64,000 nt of DNA, from positions 93,539 through 157,538 of the forward strand of contig NZ_BAABLK010000033.1 in assembly GCF_039544305.1 (NCBI RefSeq), in the 5' to 3' direction. Each line of letters starts with the position of its first letter. Position 1 is the stretch's first letter. Positions 56,716-64,000 of the stretch are shown here, piece after piece. The translations under genes and the position numbers were made by a program. Source of the stretch: Paeniglutamicibacter antarcticus_C. Its GTDB lineage: Bacteria; Actinomycetota; Actinomycetes; Actinomycetales; Micrococcaceae. The notes below the pieces were generated by a model. It saw only the letters and a program-made list of their open reading frames with translations. It was not told the DNA's origin and ran no database searches.

Positions 56716-58143
56716 ATGATAGAGCAACGAGACAAGGCAAAGCTGTACACACGGCGGAGCATGCTCGGAATACTAGGTACGGCCGTTCTGGCTGGGTGCT
56801 CCTCGCCGCTGCAGCAAACGCCAATCAAGAATAAGACCGTTCGGGATTTCGTTGCCACTGAGCTGTTTTATATAGCCCATCGAGGTTCGGGAGACAATTG
56901 GACCGAGCATACGATGACTGCGTACCGCAACGCGGTGAAAGCCGGCGCTCAGGCCATCGAGGTGTCTGTGCATCGCACAAGTGATGACGTATTCGTCTGT
57001 CATCACGACGCAAACCTGAAGCGGCTGACTGGAATAGATCTGGATATCGCGCAAGCCACGGCTCTGGAGCTGGAAGGAATTTCCAACGATGCTCGTGAAT
57101 GGTTGGGTCCACACTCGGGACTGGAGCCGATCCCTACCTTGCAGGAGGTCCTAGATGAGATGCCCCAAGAGTGTTTTCTGTTTATCGAGGACAAGACTGG
57201 GGCGCATGCCGAGGAACTTCTGTCTGTGCTCGATATGGTGCCTCAAGGCCGTGACCGCATCGTTTGGAAGCAAAACAGCACCGCAGCTGGATACGAATTG
57301 GCCTCAGCGCGCGGATACCTGACGTGGGGATACTTTGCGCCGGACACTGTCATGCGCATCGCCGAACTGGCAGGACGCTTCGATTTGCTTGGAATCCACG
57401 ACTCGGCCACGGAGAGCGTTCTTCTGGAACTGACAAACATCGGCAAACCGATCATCTGCTGGGAGATCCACACTAGGTGGCAACGCGATCATTTTCTTTC
57501 ATGGGGCGTACGGGGCATGATGTGCTCCAACTACCCCTACGTCACCGGATTCCCGGCGCGAGGGGAGAATCTGCAAGATTCCTTTGGTACCGGGCTGCGG
57601 GGTATCGGTGATCTTCCGGATGCCATTTCCTGGGCGGCGCAACCGTTGATTATTGCTGACCAGGAAGCCCTGCGGATTTCCGGAGAGAAGAAGTCTAGTT
57701 ACACTCTAGGGTCGATTTCCCCCGGGAAAATAGTGTTCTCGGAACTGTGTTTCTCCGTGCGCTGGCCGCAGCTGGTAGCGAAGAACCATATCGCAGGGGT
57801 CTCGTTCGCGGTTCCCACGGATGCACCGTACCGGGCCTTTGAAGACTCACAAGAGCGGGGAATGCACATACAGATCGAAACTCGCGGCGAGATATCGGTC
57901 TGGCTCGCCACGGAAACAGGCCCCCAGCGGTTGGGACGTTCTGCTATTCCACAGGGAGTGCCAGGTGAATGGGCGGACCTCACTCTACGTAGTTGGAAAT
58001 CTGAACTGCAAGTTTCAGTTGATGGATGGCAGATGGACCCCGTAGAAGTCCAGGAGAATCCGCTTCATGGATACGTTAGCTTGCTGTGCCTTGTACCGCA
58101 GGGACAACCTGTAGATTTCCGCCACGTCGCACTCACTGCATGA
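56716..58143 (+). CDS. Exported glycerophosphodiester phosphodiesterase with C-terminal beta domain
   Basis: 475 residues. The N-terminus has a Tat-like RRSMLGILGTAVLAGC with a lipobox Cys, so it is probably a Tat-exported lipoprotein. The GDPD catalytic domain (~55-285) shows YIAHRGSGDNWTEHTMTAY, AIEVSVHRTSDDVFVCHHD and FIEDKT; a histidine/acid set matching the family is present. Residues ~300-475 form an added beta-rich domain (WLATETGPQRLG, VSVDGWQMDPVEV), possibly lectin-like. It hydrolyses glycerophosphodiesters, which fits a glycerol-phosphate polymer or its lipid donor. It follows the broken PKD gene by 40 bases. Confidence 0.88.
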   Translation: MIEQRDKAKLYTRRSMLGILGTAVLAGCSSPLQQTPIKNKTVRDFVATELFYIAHRGSGDNWTEHTMTAYRNAVKAGAQAIEVSVHRTSDDVFVCHHDANLKRLTGIDLDIAQATALELEGISNDAREWLGPHSGLEPIPTLQEVLDEMPQECFLFIEDKTGAHAEELLSVLDMVPQGRDRIVWKQNSTAAGYELASARGYLTWGYFAPDTVMRIAELAGRFDLLGIHDSATESVLLELTNIGKPIICWEIHTRWQRDHFLSWGVRGMMCSNYPYVTGFPARGENLQDSFGTGLRGIGDLPDAISWAAQPLIIADQEALRISGEKKSSYTLGSISPGKIVFSELCFSVRWPQLVAKNHIAGVSFAVPTDAPYRAFEDSQERGMHIQIETRGEISVWLATETGPQRLGRSAIPQGVPGEWADLTLRSWKSELQVSVDGWQMDPVEVQENPLHGYVSLLCLVPQGQPVDFRHVALTA

Positions 58144-58341
58144 AGGAGACCATTTGTTTGAGGGATTGCACGGGGTTGTCCTACGTTAGAAAAGCATAGC
58201 GAGCACGAGTCGCAGGTCCAATGCTATGCAATGATGGATTTTCCGGCTGCAAGACGATATCGTAGAGGTGTACACGGAAGTTGCACGTTTTCTGGGGAAA
58301 CGTCTAGTCAACTCGGTGTAAAGAGGCCCTTGGGGGGAGCT

Positions 58342-60909
58342 ATGAGTACTGAATCATTTTTTGGTGAATTGAGCAGTCAACAAAGTGATGGGCTTGAGTG
58401 CGTCACTTCTGTGGGTGGACCAGAGTCGGTGTTTGTTCGCAGAATCGCCAGCCAGTTCGCCCAATTGCTAGCGGAGCCGAGCATTCGTGGAGTTTTTGTT
58501 GCCACGGGCGGCAGCCAATTCTACATAGACTTGATCGAACAAGGCCTGCCCCTTTTTGTTAATCCAAGCCAAACGGTAACAGTGGCGTGCAGCAGGTATT
58601 CGCAGCAAATCGAACTAGGGGCTCTGCTGTTCTTGTTGGCGGGCGCACCGCCACTGGATATCAAGTCCGACTTGGCGGTTTTTGGCGCGCTGAGAGCAAT
58701 TTTTAATTCGAAAAGGACTGAGCGCCCGGTGCTGGTTGTGGTGGACAACGCCACGATGCTCGATTCGCGAAGCGAGACGGTTCTCTCGCAACTGCTCAGC
58801 GCCGGAAGTATCCGCCTAATCCTCTTGGCGAATCGAACGGAGCACTTGGGCTCGACCCTGCGGTCCCTGGTGCGACACAGGGCGCTAGATATGATTTCTC
58901 AACCCACCCTTTCACGCCAAGAAGTGAACTTGTATCTTGAGGCACTGTTGACCGGGACACGGTCTCCCGGAGTGCACGCATACTACTGGGCGAAGAGCCG
59001 TGGCAATATGCAGTCTTTGCAAGGATCCGTTCGCGAGGACTTGGACGTTGGACGATTGGTCGATATCGGAGGGGTATGGGTCATCCACGACGCAATTTCG
59101 CTGCCGGGCACAGATTCCGCCCCACCTGATGCATGTCTTGGCGTTCTAGGCGAAGAAGAGCGAAGGCTATTGACGAGGATTATTTCGCGGGGGTCTATAG
59201 GCATGGCGGAGCTGGCCCGAAGCGAAACTGATCTATCGGTCCTTGACGGGTTACTTGATAGGGGGCTGGTGCGGAGAGAAGGCCCTGGAGCAATTGTGAG
59301 CACCGCGAACAATATTGGGAGCATGCTTTCTGATATCTCTAAAGCTGCGGGTGAGTCGAATTTCCTATTGCAACCACATGCCGAATTGCTGGTCGCTGTT
59401 GACGAGATCGCTGCCGGTTGCTATATTTCTGCCCGCGGTCGACTTGAGTCAGTGGAGCTCCAAAAGGAAACAAGCCCGCTAGACAAGGAACAGCTTTTGG
59501 TGTTTGAGCTGGCCAAGTGGTCGGCCAGTCTCGGTACCAACAATTTCGAAGCCGCAAGCGCGCAATGGGCGACGAACGGCAGCTCACATCATTTTCTCTC
59601 GAGGGATGGGGCCCGAGCAGAACAAATCAGGGTGTTGGGGTGGTATTGCACGATTCGCCGAGGCGAGCTGGCTGCAATTCCCTTTTCTGCTGATTCAGAG
59701 GATGGCATCTGGGCCTGTGTCCGTGACTTCGGCTGGACCGATAGTCTCAACCGTGTACTGGGCGTGCTTTGTGTTGCCCACACTTGGGTCCTCGAAGGGC
59801 ACGCTGACAAGGGCCAAAAACTGCTGAAGTGGGCTTTGCAGGAAGTCCGCCGCGTTGGTGCACTGTCCTTGGATCATCGATATCAATTGCTCCTGCCTTC
59901 GATCGCGTTCCTCGCCCATACTGTAGCGTTCCAGCTCAACGACTGGAACGCAGCAAGTGAAGTTGATGCCATCGTCTTGGATGGGGCCCATTCCGACGCT
60001 GCCGCCGAGAAGTATGTCGCGTACTTCGCCTGCCTGCGTGCGCTCACTTTGGGTGACATGGACATCGCAGCACACCTAGTAAACGTGTTGAAGGTCGAAG
60101 AGCATCTTGCTGGCGCTCAAGTAATTGACGGGATGACACGGTGTATTGACTGGGCGATTGGTGCCAGCCAAGGGAGTCACGTCGAGTCGGAAGGCTTGCG
60201 TCAGCTATCCAGCCCAGAGATTCTGACGACGAACAGCTGGTGCGTGGCCCAGCTCGCGCTGCTTGTTCGCGCGGGTATTGACCCCAATGAACAGCTACTC
60301 AACGATCTGTATTCCATGGTCAGACGCGCGTTGGCTCAAGGGCTGCGATACGCCGCGGCTGAAACCCTGTCTGTGATGTTGGCCTTGGGGCATCCGGTGG
60401 ACGAAGGGCTCCTAGCTGAAATCGATGCCAATACAAATAGTCAGTTAGTCGGGCTGATGGAGGAGCTAAATCGAGCACTGATGGGACAGAACCGAGACGA
60501 AGAACTCCGTGTGCGGTTCGAATTGGCAGCCCTCGGACAGCGCGAGCATGTCGCGTTGCTACTGCGCTCGCAAGAGAACACAAATGTTGTGGTTCGCAGA
60601 CGTGCGCAGAGGGCCCTGGTACAAGGAAACGGCCACCTTGGACGTTTCGATCCATCAGGACGAAACGCGCGCAACGAGCGAGGAGAACGTGAGACAAGCA
60701 ACTGGGTCGAACTTCTTACCTCCCGGGAACAAACTATTGCTGGAATGGCTGCCAAAGGAATGCGGAATCTTGAAATAGCCAAGAAATGCAGTATTTCGGT
60801 GCGGACAGTTGAAGGACATCTTTACCAAGTACATTCTAAATTGAATGTTCGCAATCGCCATGGGCTGAAAAGGCTTTTGCAGCCTGCAACTGGAGGTGGT
60901 GAGGGATGA
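58342..60909 (+). CDS. Large LuxR-type regulator with degenerate ATPase region, first of a pair
   Basis: About 855 residues. The N-terminal third resembles a STAND/AAA NTPase (LVVVDNATMLDSRSET is Walker B-like), but the P-loop position reads VATGGSQFYID rather than GxxGxGKS/T. The middle is helical and repeat-like. The last ~55 residues (from about 790) are a GerE/LuxR HTH: LLTSREQTIAGMAAKG, NLEIAKKCSISVRTVEGHL. ATG 58342 is chosen for GGGGGGAG upstream; the frame is open from 58231. It overlaps the next regulator gene by four bases. It likely controls the island in response to an unknown signal. Confidence 0.83.
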   Translation: MSTESFFGELSSQQSDGLECVTSVGGPESVFVRRIASQFAQLLAEPSIRGVFVATGGSQFYIDLIEQGLPLFVNPSQTVTVACSRYSQQIELGALLFLLAGAPPLDIKSDLAVFGALRAIFNSKRTERPVLVVVDNATMLDSRSETVLSQLLSAGSIRLILLANRTEHLGSTLRSLVRHRALDMISQPTLSRQEVNLYLEALLTGTRSPGVHAYYWAKSRGNMQSLQGSVREDLDVGRLVDIGGVWVIHDAISLPGTDSAPPDACLGVLGEEERRLLTRIISRGSIGMAELARSETDLSVLDGLLDRGLVRREGPGAIVSTANNIGSMLSDISKAAGESNFLLQPHAELLVAVDEIAAGCYISARGRLESVELQKETSPLDKEQLLVFELAKWSASLGTNNFEAASAQWATNGSSHHFLSRDGARAEQIRVLGWYCTIRRGELAAIPFSADSEDGIWACVRDFGWTDSLNRVLGVLCVAHTWVLEGHADKGQKLLKWALQEVRRVGALSLDHRYQLLLPSIAFLAHTVAFQLNDWNAASEVDAIVLDGAHSDAAAEKYVAYFACLRALTLGDMDIAAHLVNVLKVEEHLAGAQVIDGMTRCIDWAIGASQGSHVESEGLRQLSSPEILTTNSWCVAQLALLVRAGIDPNEQLLNDLYSMVRRALAQGLRYAAAETLSVMLALGHPVDEGLLAEIDANTNSQLVGLMEELNRALMGQNRDEELRVRFELAALGQREHVALLLRSQENTNVVVRRRAQRALVQGNGHLGRFDPSGRNARNERGERETSNWVELLTSREQTIAGMAAKGMRNLEIAKKCSISVRTVEGHLYQVHSKLNVRNRHGLKRLLQPATGGGEG

Positions 60910-63509
60910 AGGCAAAGAATGGCTGTTCTAACTTGCGAACCACCAATGCCATCGAGGCGCTGTCAGTGCTAAGCGATTCTGGAGCTCACCGCCTCGCTGT
61001 TCTGTGCCACTTCGGCTCGGGACAGGCATCGTTCGTGACCGAGGTGCTGCGCATTCTCAACGAGGGGCCCAGGACAAGGAAGTACCTAAGGATTCGCTGC
61101 CAGACGCATCAAGTATCGAATCCATTCTTCGGATTCGTTGGCTTCCTTGATGAGTGGATAGAAACCGCAGACTTTGCCGCTGTCGTTCGTGCTGTCGACG
61201 ACTATGTTGGCGCACTCATGGAACCTAGCGGCCAGCGAATCCTTGTCCTGGTTGAGGATGGCCAGTACTTGGACCCTGAATCTGCCTATGTCTTAACCCA
61301 GATGGTCCAAGCTCAGCGGGTCGAACTGATGTTGTGCAACTCACGACCACTGAACGAACTTGCCAACCTCGAACCCTTAGCTGCACTCGGACCTATGCCG
61401 ACTGTAGTGCTTGGTCCGCTTTCTCCAGCCCAGACCGCTCAGGAGTTGGGTAAGGCCCTCGGGAAGACACCAACGGCTGGTAGCGTCGCAGCAGTTCAGT
61501 CGCTGACAGGCGGGATCTATGAGTTGCTGCTTTTGCTCATGCGCAGGATCGACGAGACTGAAAGTTGGGAGCACATTGCCGACTACGCACTGATCCGGAC
61601 CGATCATCTGCTCGAGGACAATGCGATCCACGAGCTGATTTGGTTCTACCTGCGAAGGCTTGACGACCAAGAATTAGATGCTGTGGTGGGTACGGTTCTT
61701 GCGGGCGGCTACCCCGGTGCCGGATGGAAAGAGCTCTGCCCGGAGGGTGGAAGAAGCCTTATTCGTAGCGGCCTAGTCTCTGAGGGTATTGACAAATCAT
61801 TTTTCGTTTCTTCCCGGTTGATACAACGGACAATTCTCAGTTCCACACCACCGTCAAGTTCGCTCAGGATCTTCAATGTATGGCAAGAATTCGCTGGCCC
61901 CGCATGGGTGAAGGACTGGCACGCGATCTGGTGGGCACTCTCCGTAGGTTCGATTGTTACGGAAGGTGAATTAGCTTTGGCCGCGCGTCAGGCCAATGAT
62001 CAGAACGAATTCACCATGGGGCTCGCTTTGGCAAGTGTTGACTTGCGTGGTGTGGTTTCGGTGTCCAGGGATATCCAGCGCATAAGAGCAGCTGAAGGGC
62101 AAGGGCTCAGAGTTGAAGCCAGAAACGAGCTTGAATCCCTAGCGACCTCAGAGCTAACCGCAGAAGATGCCGAAGAACTTACCAAAGCATGGATGATAAT
62201 GCTGGGGTCCTGTTATGGAGACTTGGGACCGTATCGCCAGGCTGCCCGAGCATGGGCGCACATAGCCCAGACTGCTGCAGGAACGCACAATACGAAATTA
62301 GCTAAGAGAATCGAACTGGCTGAGGTCTTGTCTGAGCACATGGAACCGACAGAGAGGTCCCGGATACTGGATAGCGTCTTCACTGGATCGGTCCCCGGAG
62401 ACGTGCAATTGATCGGAGTTTTGGCTGGCCTCGAGAGTCTCTCTTGGTCTTTCTGCAATGAACACGTGCAGTATTTGCTGGAGCATCTACACCTCGTTGA
62501 TTCACTGGGTCTGCGCATGCACTTGTATACAGCGATGGCAACGGCGGAGGCTCTAGGCGACGTAAGCTCACTGGGGCAGATTCCCTGGACGGTTGTGTTT
62601 CCGGGCCATGGCGGAATGCCGCGAGCGGAAGCAGCACTAGTTAGCCTACGTCAAGCCTGGCAGGAAGATTTCGAATACGACAACAAACTCAGTACCTCAA
62701 AATTCGTTCAGGCAGCAGCAGATTTTTCCACCGTTGGTATGCATCAACTAGGGCATTACTGTGCGACGAATGCAGCATTGCGGGAGCCTGCGCTGGATGA
62801 CGCAACAGGGTTTGCAACACTTGCGGACGGACTTATGGATGATCTTGGCGTGGAACCTGAAATGTTCAAGCAAGTCTCAATGCTGGGAAAACTGGCGACT
62901 CTTCACGCCGATCCTGCGACTTTGGGACAGTACGTGTCTTGGCTGCTGGACTCGCTGGACGCAAGGATTGCGATTCAAGGTGCTTGGCATGTCTACAGGG
63001 ACTTTGAGGACTCCTCACGCGTTGTCATCACGTCACAAACTGGAAGGATTGCAGGTCTAGTGGGTCAACTGAGTTCACCTAGGCTCCGCGCGATTGGTAT
63101 GCTTCTGGCTTCTGCAGGGAGAAATGACCTGACGGGTATCCAGAACATCCTCATGGGCGAGGCCAATGGACTCGCGGGTATTGAAAGTGTTGCATGGGCG
63201 ACGGTGTTGCTTTCCGCTCATGCTCAAGAGCGAGAACGAATAGTGGCTCGCAAAGGCCTTTACTCGAGAAGCGGGAACGGGCCACGTGCAGCGATCATTG
63301 ATTCCGCGTTGCAAAGACACGGTCTCTCAACGCGGGAATTCGAAATTGCGTCTTACGCCGCAATTGGCATGAGCAACAAGCAGATCTCCACGGAAGTGAA
63401 CCTCTCGGTCCGGACGGTCGAAGGGCACCTCTATCGGTCCTTCCAGAAACTGGGAATACAGGACAGGGAAGAGCTCGGCGGCATAGAGGGCCTTCGCCCT
63501 CCGTACTGA
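60906..63509 (+). CDS. Large LuxR-type regulator with degenerate ATPase region, second of a pair
   Basis: 867 residues, same architecture as its upstream neighbour though clearly diverged. The P-loop position reads CHFGSGQASFVTEVL, with Gln where the ATP-binding Lys should be; the Walker B-like strand is RILVLVEDGQYLDPESAY. The LuxR HTH is at about 805-860: LSTREFEIASYAAIGMSNKQ and SVRTVEGHLYRSFQKLG. ATG overlaps the first regulator's stop (ATGA), so the two proteins are made together, perhaps as a hetero-oligomer. Target genes unknown; the island upstream is the obvious candidate. Confidence 0.84.
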   Translation: MKAKNGCSNLRTTNAIEALSVLSDSGAHRLAVLCHFGSGQASFVTEVLRILNEGPRTRKYLRIRCQTHQVSNPFFGFVGFLDEWIETADFAAVVRAVDDYVGALMEPSGQRILVLVEDGQYLDPESAYVLTQMVQAQRVELMLCNSRPLNELANLEPLAALGPMPTVVLGPLSPAQTAQELGKALGKTPTAGSVAAVQSLTGGIYELLLLLMRRIDETESWEHIADYALIRTDHLLEDNAIHELIWFYLRRLDDQELDAVVGTVLAGGYPGAGWKELCPEGGRSLIRSGLVSEGIDKSFFVSSRLIQRTILSSTPPSSSLRIFNVWQEFAGPAWVKDWHAIWWALSVGSIVTEGELALAARQANDQNEFTMGLALASVDLRGVVSVSRDIQRIRAAEGQGLRVEARNELESLATSELTAEDAEELTKAWMIMLGSCYGDLGPYRQAARAWAHIAQTAAGTHNTKLAKRIELAEVLSEHMEPTERSRILDSVFTGSVPGDVQLIGVLAGLESLSWSFCNEHVQYLLEHLHLVDSLGLRMHLYTAMATAEALGDVSSLGQIPWTVVFPGHGGMPRAEAALVSLRQAWQEDFEYDNKLSTSKFVQAAADFSTVGMHQLGHYCATNAALREPALDDATGFATLADGLMDDLGVEPEMFKQVSMLGKLATLHADPATLGQYVSWLLDSLDARIAIQGAWHVYRDFEDSSRVVITSQTGRIAGLVGQLSSPRLRAIGMLLASAGRNDLTGIQNILMGEANGLAGIESVAWATVLLSAHAQERERIVARKGLYSRSGNGPRAAIIDSALQRHGLSTREFEIASYAAIGMSNKQISTEVNLSVRTVEGHLYRSFQKLGIQDREELGGIEGLRPPY

Positions 63510-63591
63510 GTGGCTGACGTGCACGTTGACTCATCTATGTCTGTCAAGAGTAGCGGTACTTGTCAAATCAAATGAGCCATAGCGGTCGATG

Positions 63592-63770
63592 CTAATGAAC
63601 CGATGACTCAGCTCTTTTTGCTGGGTCGTTGATCGCGGCCATGACCTGCAACGGAGGTGCGACAGGCCGCTGTGCGAACCGTTCAGGATGCGCACTATGA
63701 ACACGGTCCAAGGTCGCTTGGCGTTGCTCACGCGCCGTTGAGTATTCGACGCTTTGGGGACCACCCATTA
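63592..63770 (-). pseudogene. Remnant of the C-terminus of an IS3/IS481-type transposase
   Basis: Minus-strand translation ending at a TAG (63592-63594) gives REQRQATLDRVHSAHPERF, matching the end of DDE integrase-core transposases, then a Pro-rich tail ending AESSVH. Only about 55 codons are recognisable, and the sequence upstream on this strand is unrelated repeat DNA, so this is a relic. Confidence 0.7.
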
Positions 63771-63981
63771 TTGCCGTTGGGGACCAGTGATATTGCCGTT
63801 GCGGGCCAGTTCGGGCAGGACGATGCCGGCTGCCTCGGTGCCCGAGACCACCACGGTTTGGGCAGCCAAGGCCGCGGTGTCAGCGGAAGTTCTAAAGTGA
63901 CCATAGGCGGCGATCCCCGCTGACCACCAGCGGCAATTGGACTGACCACCAGCGGCAACGGTTTTGACCACGGACGGCAAC
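63757..63981. repeat. Inverted sets of short repeats resembling insertion-sequence ends
   Basis: On the plus strand, two units of GGGGACCA...ATTGCCGTT lie at 63757-63800. Three units of TGACCACCAGCGGCAA (third diverged, TGACCACGGACGGCAA) lie at about 63919-63981, and their complement matches the left units in inverted orientation (ATTGCCGTTGGGGACCAG against ATTGCCGCTGGTGGTCAG). Multiple terminal repeats of this kind are typical of IS21-like elements. The 110 bases between them encode nothing recognisable; either an internally deleted element or the edge of one continuing past 64000. Confidence 0.55.
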
Positions 63982-64000
63982 GTCTTCCGGCCCGTTTCCT

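Noticed and set aside
63768..63980. A 70-codon minus-strand frame between the terminal repeats
   Set aside because: It lies across the repeats themselves and matches no transposase or helper protein I recognise.

Overview
The window looks like a chromosomal segment of a high-GC Gram-positive actinobacterium, most probably a member of the Micrococcaceae (Arthrobacter / Paeniglutamicibacter / Glutamicibacter type). The reasons are the WhiB regulator, the resuscitation-promoting factor, an actinobacterial protein O-mannosyltransferase, the order whiB / large GT2 / DUF5719 / metallopeptidase / DUF3499 / Trm112 / ahcY, and the order tatD / rpf / rsmA / ispE / ABC-F. Genus is inferred from gene content and order; no search was run.

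Bases 1-34,000 are conserved backbone. Left to right: the 5' part of purK and a GtrA-type membrane protein; a TIGR03089 protein; whiB with a palindrome and a structured leader upstream; a very large membrane glycosyltransferase and a DUF5719 protein; a degenerate metallopeptidase, DUF3499, Trm112 and S-adenosylhomocysteine hydrolase; a DUF1461/TIGR01906 membrane protein; a long-chain acyl-CoA ligase and a protein O-mannosyltransferase on the minus strand; rsmI; a succinate-semialdehyde dehydrogenase; the dTDP-rhamnose genes rmlA (minus), rmlB and an rmlC-rmlD fusion (plus); the minus-strand set moxR / DUF58 / transglutaminase; and tatD, rpf, rsmA, ispE and an ABC-F ATPase.

After a gene-poor 1.4 kb stretch (about 33.9-35.3 kb) the style changes: codon use looks less GC-biased and nearly every gene concerns the cell surface. 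This accessory island (35.3-63.5 kb) encodes a flippase, a chain-length regulator with a degenerate kinase-like domain, a polymerase/ligase-type membrane protein, two glycosyltransferases, a CDP-alcohol phosphotransferase, a TagD-like cytidylyltransferase and an exported glycerophosphodiester phosphodiesterase. Interleaved are two copies of a module made of a predicted lipoprotein and a huge exported protein with a propeller-like head, LamG and PKD repeats, plus an exported beta-helix protein. One giant protein is intact (1,814 residues); the other is broken by a two-base deletion. The island ends with two overlapping genes for large LuxR-type regulators whose ATP-binding loops look degenerate, then insertion-sequence debris at the right edge.

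A reasonable inference is that the island makes and exports a phosphate-containing (perhaps glycerol-phosphate) glycopolymer together with large carbohydrate-binding surface proteins, drawing dTDP-rhamnose from the rml genes upstream. The combination of paired lipoprotein/giant-PKD modules, a pseudokinase Wzz and paired non-canonical LuxR regulators is the most unusual content of the window.
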